A DNA stretch of 64,000 nt from Sphingomonadaceae bacterium (lineage in GTDB: Bacteria; Pseudomonadota; Alphaproteobacteria; Sphingomonadales; Sphingomonadaceae): assembly GCA_947451145.1 (NCBI GenBank), contig CANFXW010000002.1:124001-188000 (forward strand), given 5' to 3'. A program made the position numbers and the translations under genes. The notes under the pieces are model-generated. The model ran no database searches. It was not told the origin of the DNA and saw only the letters and a program-made list of their open reading frames with translations. Below are positions 46,003 to 61,476 of this stretch, one piece after another (the stretch's first letter is position 1; every line of letters begins with the position of its first letter).

Positions 46003-48005
46003 TCGGCCAGTTCCCCCTGCAGTTGTGCGAACAGGCCGGCGAAGGCGCTGTCCGGGCGATAGAATACCGGAGGCTGTCCTACAGGCGATGCAATGGTATG
46101 GCGACCCGGCGCGTAGTCATCGCCGCTCCAGACATGGCGCCAGCTGCCTTCTCCCGGCAAGACCACCTCGCGCGCTGCGGCGCCTTCCTCGATCACCGGG
46201 GCAACCAGCAGGTCGGGGCCATAGAGAAACTGGTCCTGAACCGCGTAGAGCGATGTATCGTCCGGATAGTGAAGGAACAGCGGTCGCTGCGCTGGCAGGC
46301 CCGCACTTACAGCCTCATCGCAAAGCTGGCGCACATAGGGCGCGAGCGCCGCATGAACCCTGCTCCACCGTGCGAAACAGGCGAGCAATTCGGGCGTCGA
46401 ATCGTATTGCAGGTTGTCGTCGGGACGATTGCCTTCGTGGCTGCGCATCACTGGCGCGAAAGCGGCGAGCTCGCACCAGCGCTCCATCAGCTCGGCGGTG
46501 CGGACATTGCCGTGCAGCGAAGTGTAGCCGCCGCAATCCGAATGGCTGTAGGCATTGCCGACTAGCCCGGCTGAAAGCGCTGCCGTTATCACCGTGCCGA
46601 TGCCGTCATGCCGGGTGAAATCAACCGACTGGTCACCGGCCCAGAGCAGCGGGCAGCGGCCTTGCGCGCCCGAGAAGCCGGCACGCATGAAGAATACCGC
46701 TTCGCCCGTTTTATCGCGTGAGGCGAGCGCGGCAGCATTGACCTTGGCCCACAGCACCGGCCAGCGGTTGTGTGCCTCCATCGGGTCCGAACCATCATGC
46801 AGGCGCACATCGGTAGGCAGGTATTCGCCGAAGTCTGCCATCCAGCCGTCGATGCCGATATCGAGCATTTCGCGGCAGAGGACTTTTTCGGCAAACCAAT
46901 CGGAAACGTCTTGATTGGTGAAATCGAGCATTCCGCAATCGAATCCACCAAAATCAACCAGATAGGGTGCATCGCAATCCTGCTGCTGGACAAAGTAGCC
47001 TTTGTCGCTGGCCTCCTCAAAAAGGATGCCATCGGCAGCAAGGTAGGGGTTGGCATAGGCAAGGAAACGGATGCCGCGCGCGTTCAGATCGGCGATGCGG
47101 CGCGGCAGATCGGGGAAGCGCTGGTTATCGCGCCGCCAGTCCCAGAACAGGCGGCGGCCGAAGCTGGTCTGGCGGACACCGGCCCAGTCTTCGCACCACA
47201 GGCCCGACACGGCTGCGCCTGCCTCGATAAATGCTTCCAGCCGCTCAAAGCTGCGCGCGCCATCCTTGAGGCCGACGATCGCGCCGCCGATTGCCCAGTC
47301 AGGGAGTGCGGGCTGGCGGCCAAATCGCTCGGACAGCTGGCCGACCAGTGCGCTCGGTTCTGCGGCAGCGAACAGTTCAAAGGAAACCGCTCTGCTCCAA
47401 GCCTCGACAACGTGACACTCAGGGTCGGTGAAATCGAGCACGCTGTAGCACGTGGCGCCGAGGTGTATGGCTAGCCAGCGCGAGGTCAGGAACGTCGGCT
47501 GCGGGTAATTGGTGTTCCAGTAATCGCCCCCCGCCATGCCTTCGGCATCCATCTTGCGGGTCAGCTCGGTGGATTTGTCACGCCCGACACCGGGTTCGCT
47601 GGTCCACATCGGGAACCGCCTGCCATTGAGGGCCAGATAGCTCATCTGCTCCCCGCCGCCCCAGGCAGTTTCGCCAGCTTCGGCGTGGAACTTCGCCCAG
47701 ATCCGGTCAAAGGCGGGGTCAATGGCGCTTACCGCAATACGATTGCCGGCCGTGCCGATCACGGCCAGATCTTCGCCCAGCTCGCTTAGCACAACCCGCT
47801 CGCCTTCAAGCCGCCAATCGCCCGGCTGACGCAAGTTTTCAGGGGCGTCATCGATGCGGAAATTGCCGAGCTTCATGGTCACATCGGGATTGCCGCGGGC
47901 TATGGCCACCGCAGGACAGGATTTGCGATGACGCAAGAGGAGGCGGCCTGCAAAATGCAGGTCAAACCCGTCATCGACGACGTCAAAGCGCCAATCCTCG
48001 GTCAT
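45999..48005 (-). CDS. GH31 sulfoquinovosidase (YihQ-like)
   Basis: A 668-residue GH31 retaining alpha-glycosidase. The nucleophile is Asp391 in GWMADFGEYLPTD and the acid/base is Asp458 in LLWAGDQSVD. The three residues that recognise the sulfonate of sulfoquinovose in E. coli YihQ (Arg301, Trp304, Tyr508) have counterparts at Arg285 and Trp288 (SFGRRLFWDW) and Tyr494 (SDCGGYTSLH), at matching spacing; E. coli YihQ has 678 residues. It should release sulfoquinovose from sulfoquinovosyl glycerol or the plant sulfolipid head group. No signal peptide is visible, so it acts in the cytoplasm. GGGGAG precedes the ATG at 48005; the frame is open to 48092. It is the first gene of the operon. Confidence 0.85.
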   Translation of the reverse strand: MTEDWRFDVVDDGFDLHFAGRLLLRHRKSCPAVAIARGNPDVTMKLGNFRIDDAPENLRQPGDWRLEGERVVLSELGEDLAVIGTAGNRIAVSAIDPAFDRIWAKFHAEAGETAWGGGEQMSYLALNGRRFPMWTSEPGVGRDKSTELTRKMDAEGMAGGDYWNTNYPQPTFLTSRWLAIHLGATCYSVLDFTDPECHVVEAWSRAVSFELFAAAEPSALVGQLSERFGRQPALPDWAIGGAIVGLKDGARSFERLEAFIEAGAAVSGLWCEDWAGVRQTSFGRRLFWDWRRDNQRFPDLPRRIADLNARGIRFLAYANPYLAADGILFEEASDKGYFVQQQDCDAPYLVDFGGFDCGMLDFTNQDVSDWFAEKVLCREMLDIGIDGWMADFGEYLPTDVRLHDGSDPMEAHNRWPVLWAKVNAAALASRDKTGEAVFFMRAGFSGAQGRCPLLWAGDQSVDFTRHDGIGTVITAALSAGLVGNAYSHSDCGGYTSLHGNVRTAELMERWCELAAFAPVMRSHEGNRPDDNLQYDSTPELLACFARWSRVHAALAPYVRQLCDEAVSAGLPAQRPLFLHYPDDTSLYAVQDQFLYGPDLLVAPVIEEGAAAREVVLPGEGSWRHVWSGDDYAPGRHTIASPVGQPPVFYRPDSAFAGLFAQLQGELAE

Positions 48006-48060
48006 TTTTCTCCCCAAAAGGGCCTCTGTGGCCAGCATGCCACAGCTTGTCCCTGTCCTG

Positions 48061-48082
48061 TATGACACCGCTTGACATATCG
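48061..48082. promoter_or_regulatory. Candidate LacI operator in the divergent promoter
   Basis: The site reads TATGACACCG, CTT, GACATAT, CG. It lies 56 bases upstream of the glycosidase start and about 120 bases upstream of the TonB-receptor start. It contains a partial palindrome ATGxCA...TGxCAT. A copy with 18 of 22 bases identical occurs at 51971, the other divergent promoter of the locus. A LacI repressor is encoded in the operon. Confidence 0.6.
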
Positions 48083-48202
48083 ATGCTTTCATCGCAGTTC
48101 AAGGCCGAGATGCAGGGGGCCGGACAACCGACCCTGCCATACTGCACGATATTGATTGCGGGGAACCTGATTGCCCCCGCGTTCGACGAGGGGAGACTTA
48201 TC

Positions 48203-50593
48203 ATGAAATCCATTCTTCGCGCCACGACTGCTCTTGTGGTCCCGGCGCTGGCCGCATTCGGGCTTGCTGCACCGGCAATAGCTCAAGAGGCCGCCGCAGA
48301 TTCCGGCCCGGCCGAGATCATCGTTACCGCGCAAAAGCGTTCGGAAAAGCTGCAGAACGTTCCCGCAGCTGTCTCGGTTGTCACGGGCGATTCGCTGCAG
48401 AAGCTTTCGACCAATAACATCGAAGACACCCAGCGGCTGGTGCCCACCCTGACCTTCGTCAAGGGCACGACCAACCTCAATTCCGGTCTGTTTCTGCGCG
48501 GCATCGGCACGACGAACTTCTCGATCGCGGCCGAACCCAGCGTCAGCACCGTGCTTGATGGCGTTGTTCTCGCCCGCGCCGGTGAGGCTTTTGGTGACCT
48601 CTACGATCTGGAGCGCATCGAAGTTCTGCGCGGCCCGCAGGGCACGTTGTTCGGCAAGAACTCGTCAGCTGGTGTGGTCAACATCGTCTCGAAGGAGCCG
48701 GGTGACACCTTTGGCGGCTATGCCGAAGTCGGTTACTTCGACCGTTCGGAATACAAGGCCAAAGCCAGCATCGGCGGCCCGCTCGGCGAAGGCTGGAAGG
48801 CAGGCGTCACCGGTTTCTACAGCAGCTACGATGGCAACATCCGCAATCTGACGCGCAAGGAATGGGTGAACGGCTATGAGCATTATGGCGTTCGCGGCCA
48901 GCTGATTGGCGAACTCTCGCCGGACTTCAAAATCCGCCTGATTGCCGACTATCGCAAGTCCAACGACGATTGCTGCTCGTTCATCCCGGCAACGCCGAAC
49001 CCGACAGCAACCACGACCCCGGCCATTTTCTCGATCCTTGCACCGCTGCAGGGAGCGAGCACCTTCCAGAATGTGGCGGAATCCAACAACCGCACCATCG
49101 AAGACACCTGGGGCGTATCGCTTCAGGCCGATCTGGGGCTTGGCGAACACACGCTGACCTCGATTACTTCGTATCGCAAGTGGAACAATCGCGAGATCCG
49201 TGACGGATCGTGGATCGACCAGGTCTATGTCGGCTTCCCGCTGGTGCGTGACGATGGCCCGCAGCGGTCGAACACTTTCACGCAGGAATTGCGTCTCGCC
49301 TCGCCAACCGGCGGCTTCGTCGACTATGTCGTGGGTGCGTTCTACTACCGCGCCGTTGCGCGCCGCATTTTCACGCGTTCGGATACCTATTGCACCGCGT
49401 CGCCAGCTGCAGTGCAGGCAAACGGCCTCCAGCCTTGCCCGACCGGCTCAACCATCCTCAACCCGATTGGCTCGGCAGACTTCGGCTCGGTTTTCGAAAA
49501 CGTCGCTGCATTCGGTCAGGCCAACTGGCATTTCTCGGACCAACTGCGACTGGTCACCGGTCTGCGGTATACCCATGACAAGGTTAGCACCGACCACAAG
49601 CGGACGACCAACTACACCGGCACGACATTCACCGGCGTCGGCGCTCCGACGGGCATAAACCCGGCCTTTGACCTTGGCGTTTACAACTTCGCCATTGCCA
49701 ACGGCGGTACCTTCGGCGGGTCAAACGGCCAGCCATGGACGGGCCAGACCAGCGCCGACAACCTCTCGGGCAAGGCCGCACTCGAATTCAATATCACGCC
49801 AGACAACATGGCCTACATCAGCTATTCGCGTGGCTATAAGGGGCCAGCCTTCAACACCTTCTTCAACATGCAGTACTTCAACGTGAAGCCGATCGAGCCC
49901 GAGCTTTCGGATTCGTATGAGTTCGGCCTGAAGAACAGCTTCTGGGGCGGCAAGGCAATCGTCAATCTGGCTGCCTATTATGTGAAGGTGCATAATTACC
50001 AGTCCAACTTCCCCACCACGGTCAACGGTGCGGTCACGACCACGATCATCAATGCCGGCGACGTTTCCAGCCGCGGCTTTGAAGTGGACTGGCTGTTCCG
50101 CCCAACCTCAAGCTTCAGCATTAACGGCGGCATGAGCTATACCGATGCCCACGTTGACAAGTTCCTTGATCCGCCAGCCGCGCAGGCAGGCAACGCGGTG
50201 TCTCCGGGCACACCGCTGGCATTCGCACCGAAGCTGAAGGGAACAGTCGGCGTCACCTATAAGCTCCAGCCAGACAACATGTCGTTCGGCTTTGAGTTCA
50301 ATGGCCAGGCTTCGTTCACCAGCCAGCAGCTTTCCCAGTTGCAGGCAACGAACACCGTAGCCCAGATCCAGACGCAGTCGGCAGTGACCATTCCGGCCTA
50401 TGATCAGGTCGATCTCAGCGTGGCGATGGTGGACAAGGAAAACCGCTATCGTATCGCCCTGATCGTCAAGAACCTGTTCGACAAGGCATTCCCCTCGACC
50501 ATCAGTACTGGCGGCCCGGGCGGATCGATCCTTTACCAGATCCCGCGCGATGCAGCCCGCTATTGGGGCGTGACCGGACGGGTCAACTTCTAA
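48203..50593 (+). CDS. TonB-dependent receptor of the sulfoquinovose locus
   Basis: A 796-residue outer-membrane receptor with a signal peptide ending AAPAIAQ, a TonB-box-like AEIIVTAQKRSEKLQNVPAA, plug motifs (LFLRGIGTTNF, VLRGPQGTLFGKNSSAGVVN), and a barrel ending YWGVTGRVNF. GAGGGGAGA precedes the ATG at 48203. It is divergent from the glycosidase operon and shares its candidate operator. It probably imports sulfoquinovose or its glycoside across the outer membrane, replacing the ABC-dependent route of Agrobacterium. It is followed by a strong terminator. Confidence 0.92.
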   Translation: MKSILRATTALVVPALAAFGLAAPAIAQEAAADSGPAEIIVTAQKRSEKLQNVPAAVSVVTGDSLQKLSTNNIEDTQRLVPTLTFVKGTTNLNSGLFLRGIGTTNFSIAAEPSVSTVLDGVVLARAGEAFGDLYDLERIEVLRGPQGTLFGKNSSAGVVNIVSKEPGDTFGGYAEVGYFDRSEYKAKASIGGPLGEGWKAGVTGFYSSYDGNIRNLTRKEWVNGYEHYGVRGQLIGELSPDFKIRLIADYRKSNDDCCSFIPATPNPTATTTPAIFSILAPLQGASTFQNVAESNNRTIEDTWGVSLQADLGLGEHTLTSITSYRKWNNREIRDGSWIDQVYVGFPLVRDDGPQRSNTFTQELRLASPTGGFVDYVVGAFYYRAVARRIFTRSDTYCTASPAAVQANGLQPCPTGSTILNPIGSADFGSVFENVAAFGQANWHFSDQLRLVTGLRYTHDKVSTDHKRTTNYTGTTFTGVGAPTGINPAFDLGVYNFAIANGGTFGGSNGQPWTGQTSADNLSGKAALEFNITPDNMAYISYSRGYKGPAFNTFFNMQYFNVKPIEPELSDSYEFGLKNSFWGGKAIVNLAAYYVKVHNYQSNFPTTVNGAVTTTIINAGDVSSRGFEVDWLFRPTSSFSINGGMSYTDAHVDKFLDPPAAQAGNAVSPGTPLAFAPKLKGTVGVTYKLQPDNMSFGFEFNGQASFTSQQLSQLQATNTVAQIQTQSAVTIPAYDQVDLSVAMVDKENRYRIALIVKNLFDKAFPSTISTGGPGGSILYQIPRDAARYWGVTGRVNF

Positions 50594-50622
50594 GACACCT
50601 CCAAGAAACCCTCCACCCTACG

Positions 50623-50658
50623 GGGCCTCCCGCCAGACCGGCGGGAGGCCCTTTTTTT
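50623..50658 (+). terminator. Rho-independent terminator of the TonB receptor
   Basis: A perfect 12-bp stem (50623-50634 with 50640-50651, loop AGACC) is followed by seven T residues. It lies 30 bases after the receptor stop and just before the end of the convergent MFS gene. Confidence 0.95.
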
Positions 50659-50668
50659 GGGTGGACGG

Positions 50669-51892
50669 TCAGGCGTCGAGCGCCGGAACCAGCCTTGGCA
50701 GGATCAAATGGATCAGGCCCAGCGCCAGCAGGTAGGCACTGCCGCAGAAGGCGAACATCGGCAGATAGCCATGCCCGTTCTGCAGCGACCAACCGGCAAA
50801 TTCGATAATGCCGGTGCCCGAAAGGTTGCCCGCCACCGCTCCGAGCGCGACGACGCTGGCGACCCGGGTGCCGGGGACGATGTCGGCAGTCATTCCGAAA
50901 ATGTTGGTCGAAAACCCCTGGTGAGCGAACAGGCCAAGACCGATCAGCACCGCTGCCAACCATGGGCTCTGCGCGAGCATCGCCAGCGGCATGACCAGAA
51001 CGACAAGCGCATAGAGCAGCATTGAAGTCTTGCGCGCGGCATTCACCGAAAGCCCGCGCGCCAGCAGCAGCGGGAACAGCGCACCCGAGGTTACTGCCCC
51101 CAGCGCCGCCAGCGTGAAGATGATGGCAATCGGCTTGCCCAGCTGCGCCTGGCCCATGTTGAACTCCCGGTGGAAGAAGTCCGGCATCCAGAACAGCACG
51201 AACCACCAGACGCTGTCAGTCAGCATCTTGGCTCCGATGACGGCCCAGCTGCGCCGGTCGCTCAGCAATTCGCCAAACGAGACTTTGGAGCGCTCCGGCA
51301 CGTCGCCGATGGGGGTGAGATTGCGCGTGCCCGCCAGCCAGAATGCCAGCCAGACAAATCCCAGCGCGCCGGTGACCACGAAGGCGGCCTTCCATCCGAA
51401 AGCTATGGCAAAGGGCGGGATCAGCAGCGGCGTGACAATCGCCCCGATGTTTGACGAGGCATTGACCACGCCAATCGCAATGCTGCGCTGCTTTTGCGGC
51501 AGATATATCGCTGCTGTCTTGAGCCCCGCCGGGGTTGAAACCGATTCGCCAAATGCGAGCACGACGCGCGCGGTGACGAACTGCTGCACGGTCATCGCGA
51601 GCGCATGGCCCATACCTGCGATGCTCCAGACAGCGATGCCGATGGCATAGGCGAAACGCACACCCAGCCGGTCGATGAACCAGCCGACCAGCAGGTAGGC
51701 TCCGGCGGCAGCGAATTGGAAGGCCGAACCAAGGTGGGCGAAGTCGCGGTCGCTCCAGTTGAATTCGGTTTGCAGGGTTGGCTTGAGCAAGGCCAGCACC
51801 TGCCGGTCAACATAGTTCAGCGCATTGCCGCAAAACAGCAGCACCACGAGCCCGATCATTGCCGCCCGCCCGGCCTGTTGGCGCACTTGCAT
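50669..51892 (-). CDS. MFS transporter, sugar-acid/anion symporter type
   Basis: A 407-residue permease with about 12 membrane helices. The start region NALNYVDRQVLALLKPTLQT, the loop GWFIDRLGVRFAYAIG and GESVSTPAGLKTAAIYLPQK match the anion:cation symporter (ExuT-like) family that carries hexuronates and similar anionic sugars. A sulfonated sugar is also an anion, so sulfoquinovose or its glycoside is a reasonable substrate. It is divergent from the YeiH gene, with the second candidate operator between them. Confidence 0.88.
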   Translation of the reverse strand: MQVRQQAGRAAMIGLVVLLFCGNALNYVDRQVLALLKPTLQTEFNWSDRDFAHLGSAFQFAAAGAYLLVGWFIDRLGVRFAYAIGIAVWSIAGMGHALAMTVQQFVTARVVLAFGESVSTPAGLKTAAIYLPQKQRSIAIGVVNASSNIGAIVTPLLIPPFAIAFGWKAAFVVTGALGFVWLAFWLAGTRNLTPIGDVPERSKVSFGELLSDRRSWAVIGAKMLTDSVWWFVLFWMPDFFHREFNMGQAQLGKPIAIIFTLAALGAVTSGALFPLLLARGLSVNAARKTSMLLYALVVLVMPLAMLAQSPWLAAVLIGLGLFAHQGFSTNIFGMTADIVPGTRVASVVALGAVAGNLSGTGIIEFAGWSLQNGHGYLPMFAFCGSAYLLALGLIHLILPRLVPALDA

Positions 51893-51970
51893 CGCTTTCT
51901 CCCCAGTTCGCTGCTTTCACGAGCGAGTTATTGTTGCAGACTAGCGCGTCTGCGGGCAAAGAAAAGCACT

Positions 51971-51992
51971 TATGACACCGTAGGACATATGG
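51971..51992. promoter_or_regulatory. Second candidate LacI operator
   Basis: The site reads TATGACACCG, TAG, GACATAT, GG, identical at 18 of 22 positions to the one at 48061. It lies in the 111-base divergent region between the MFS and YeiH genes, 79 bases from the MFS start, and ends just before the YeiH start at 52004. Confidence 0.6.
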
Positions 51993-52003
51993 CGGGAGCG
52001 GGC

Positions 52004-53074
52004 ATGCGGGAGATCGACTGGGATACCTTTCCCCAAAGCGGTGACCTGTTTGGCGAGATGCACCTCTCCGAGGTTTCGCCGCGTGAGCAGGCGGCCAAGC
52101 CTCCCTTGTTTCCCGGGCTTGCTGCCTGCGGTGTAGCCGGAGCCGCAGCGGCATGGCTTTCCGACCACTATCACTTCCCGATCATCCTGCTCGGCCTGCT
52201 GGTCGGTCTCGCGCTGAATTTCATTTCCGGAGACCCGCGCACGCACCGGGGGCTCGATTTCGTTGGCAAGTTCTGTCTGCGTGCCGGGATCGTTGTTCTT
52301 GGGCTGCAAGTAACCTTCCACCAGATCATCGTGCTGGGGCCGACGCCTTTTGCCGCCCTGCTGCTGGTAATGACCCTGACGATGATCGCCGGCTGGGTAG
52401 GCGCGCGGCTTTCGGGGCAATCCGACTATGCCGGGCTGCTCGCCGGCGGCGCGACGGCAATCTGCGGCGCAAGCGCAGCTCTGGCAATCTACGGCCTGAT
52501 CGGTCGCGAGCGGTTGAGCCAGGCGCAGTTTGCCCTGACGCTGGTCGGCGTTTCACTGGCGAGCGCGGCTGCCATGTCGACCTATCCACTGCTTGCGGCA
52601 GAGCTTGGCCTCAATGACAATCAGGCAGGCTTCCTGATCGGTGCCTCGATCCATGATGTCGCTCAGGCGATCGGTGGCGGCTATGCCTTTTCAGACATCG
52701 CCGGGAGCCACGCGACCATCGTCAAGCTCGCCCGCGTGGCCTTGCTTGCGCCCATCGTCGCACTGATCGGCTTGTTCATCACCCCGGCCAAAGGGCCAAC
52801 GAGTGCCTGGTGGCTGCGCCTGACGCTGCCATGGTTCATTGTGGCCTTTATCGCGGTTATGACGATCAACTCGCTGGCGACCATTCCGAAGCCGGTCGCC
52901 GACATCGCCTTGACCGGCTCGAAAACCCTGCTGCTGCTCGCGGTTACGGCAACAGCCATGCGCACCCGCCTCGACCTTTTGCTTCAATCCGGTTGGCGCG
53001 GCGCAGTTCCTGTGTTTGCCGCTACGGCAACAAGCCTGGCAGTCGCGCTCGCTTGCGCGATTTTTGTGATCTGA
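52004..53074 (+). CDS. YeiH/UPF0324 membrane protein, putative sulfur-anion exporter
   Basis: A 356-residue inner-membrane protein with about ten helices. LLVGLALNFISGDPRTHRGLDF, GIVVLGLQVTF, GGATAICGASAALAIYGLIG and IGASIHDVAQAIGGGYAFSD are family motifs of UPF0324, usually annotated as putative sulfate exporters. The ATG at 52004 is preferred over one at 51989, because GGGAG lies six bases before it and the earlier ATG falls inside the candidate operator. In this locus it could export sulfite or sulfate released from the sulfosugar. The function of the family is not firmly established. Confidence 0.8.
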   Translation: MREIDWDTFPQSGDLFGEMHLSEVSPREQAAKPPLFPGLAACGVAGAAAAWLSDHYHFPIILLGLLVGLALNFISGDPRTHRGLDFVGKFCLRAGIVVLGLQVTFHQIIVLGPTPFAALLLVMTLTMIAGWVGARLSGQSDYAGLLAGGATAICGASAALAIYGLIGRERLSQAQFALTLVGVSLASAAAMSTYPLLAAELGLNDNQAGFLIGASIHDVAQAIGGGYAFSDIAGSHATIVKLARVALLAPIVALIGLFITPAKGPTSAWWLRLTLPWFIVAFIAVMTINSLATIPKPVADIALTGSKTLLLLAVTATAMRTRLDLLLQSGWRGAVPVFAATATSLAVALACAIFVI

Positions 53075-53125
53075 AATCCGAAAATTGGCCCGCAGTTGCG
53101 TGGCTGGTGACTGCCAGCAGGTACC

Positions 53126-58022
<4,897 letters not shown>

Positions 58023-58024
58023 GC

Positions 58025-59287
58025 CTAGTCTTTCAGTTTCTCAAGCATGTCGCGGGTGATCAGGCAGACACCGCTTTCGCTGCGGCGGAAGCGCCTGGCG
58101 TCGAGATCGGGATCTTCACCCACGACCATGCCTTCGGGAATGCGCACGCCGGAATCGATGATGACCCGGCTGAGCCGCGCGCCTCTGCCGATGTTGCAAT
58201 AGGGCAGGATCACCGCCTCATCGACGCTGGAAAAGCTGCCCATCTTTACCCCGGTGAACAACAGGCTGCGCTTCGCCACCGCGCCCGAGACGATGCAATC
58301 CTGGCTGATCAGCGAGGAAATCGCCATGCCGCGCCGGCCATCCTCATCGTGGACGAATTTGGCGGGGGCGGCGACGATCTGGTCGGTCCAGATCGGCCAG
58401 TCGCGATCATACATGTTGAGCTTGGGGACAGTGTCGGTGAGATCGAGGTTGGCCTCGAAATAGGCATCGAGGGTGCCGACATCGCGCCAGTATTCCTCGA
58501 TCTGCTCGGCCGCACGGATGCAGCTGTCGGTGAAGCGGTGGGCCACGGCTTTGCCGTGCTTGACGATATAGGGGATGATGTCGCCGCCGAAATCGCGGTT
58601 CGATCCCGGCGTAATCGCATCGCGGCGAAGCTGGTCGAACAGGAACTGGGTCTCGAAAACGTAGATACCCATCGAGGCGAGGGCATGGTCGGGATCGCCC
58701 GGAATGCCCGGCGGGTCGGCTGGTTTTTCGACGAATTCGGTGATCGTGCCGTGCTTGTCGGTTGCCATCACGCCAAAACCGGTCGCTTCCATCCGCGGCA
58801 CGACGAGGCAGCCCACGGTCACATCCGCACCCGAGTTGACGTGCTGTTGCAGCATCAGCTCATAGTCCATCTTGTAGATGTGGTCGCCCGCGAGGATGAC
58901 CATGTATTTGGGCATGTAGGACTGGATGATGTCGATGTTCTGGAACACCGCATCGGCAGTGCCTTCGTACCACATCGATTCCGAAATGCGCTGCGAGGCG
59001 GGCAGGATGTCGAAGCTCTCGTTACGCTCTGGCCGCATGAAGTTCCACGCGCGGTTCATATGGCGGATCAGCGAGTGCGCCTTGTACTGCGTCGCCACAC
59101 CGATGCGGCGGATGCCCGAATTGATCGCGTTGGACAGCGCGAAATCGATGATCCGCGACATGCCGCCGAAATAGACCGCAGGCTTGGCACGCCGGTCTGT
59201 CAGCTCCAGCAAGCGGCTGCCGCGCCCGCCCGCAAGGACATAGGCCATCGCATCACGTGCGAGCGGAGCCATTCTCTTTTCAGCCAT
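58025..59287 (-). CDS. glgC: Glucose-1-phosphate adenylyltransferase
   Basis: A 420-residue enzyme that makes ADP-glucose, the controlled first step of glycogen synthesis. [20 protein letters not shown] is the nucleotide-binding start, and [13 protein letters not shown] and a C-terminal beta-helix follow. AAAGGGG precedes the ATG at 59287; the frame is open upstream to 59332, which would overlap glgB and lacks family similarity. Allosteric control by sugar phosphates is expected for the family. Confidence 0.96.
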   Translation of the reverse strand: MAEKRMAPLARDAMAYVLAGGRGSRLLELTDRRAKPAVYFGGMSRIIDFALSNAINSGIRRIGVATQYKAHSLIRHMNRAWNFMRPERNESFDILPASQRISESMWYEGTADAVFQNIDIIQSYMPKYMVILAGDHIYKMDYELMLQQHVNSGADVTVGCLVVPRMEATGFGVMATDKHGTITEFVEKPADPPGIPGDPDHALASMGIYVFETQFLFDQLRRDAITPGSNRDFGGDIIPYIVKHGKAVAHRFTDSCIRAAEQIEEYWRDVGTLDAYFEANLDLTDTVPKLNMYDRDWPIWTDQIVAAPAKFVHDEDGRRGMAISSLISQDCIVSGAVAKRSLLFTGVKMGSFSSVDEAVILPYCNIGRGARLSRVIIDSGVRIPEGMVVGEDPDLDARRFRRSESGVCLITRDMLEKLKD

Positions 59288-59315
59288 AGTACCCCTTTCT
59301 GATGCCGTTTGGCAT

Positions 59316-61469
<2,154 letters not shown>

Positions 61470-61476
61470 TTTGTTA

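Noticed and set aside
45999..48005. Reading the GH31 gene as an ordinary alpha-glucosidase
   Set aside because: The Arg/Trp/Tyr sulfonate-binding residues and near full-length similarity to YihQ, plus the monooxygenase and reductase next to it, make a sulfoquinovosidase the better call.
53075..53125. Possible terminator between the YeiH and glgX genes
   Set aside because: Only a short GCTGG/CCAGC pairing is present, with no T tract on either strand; too weak to call.
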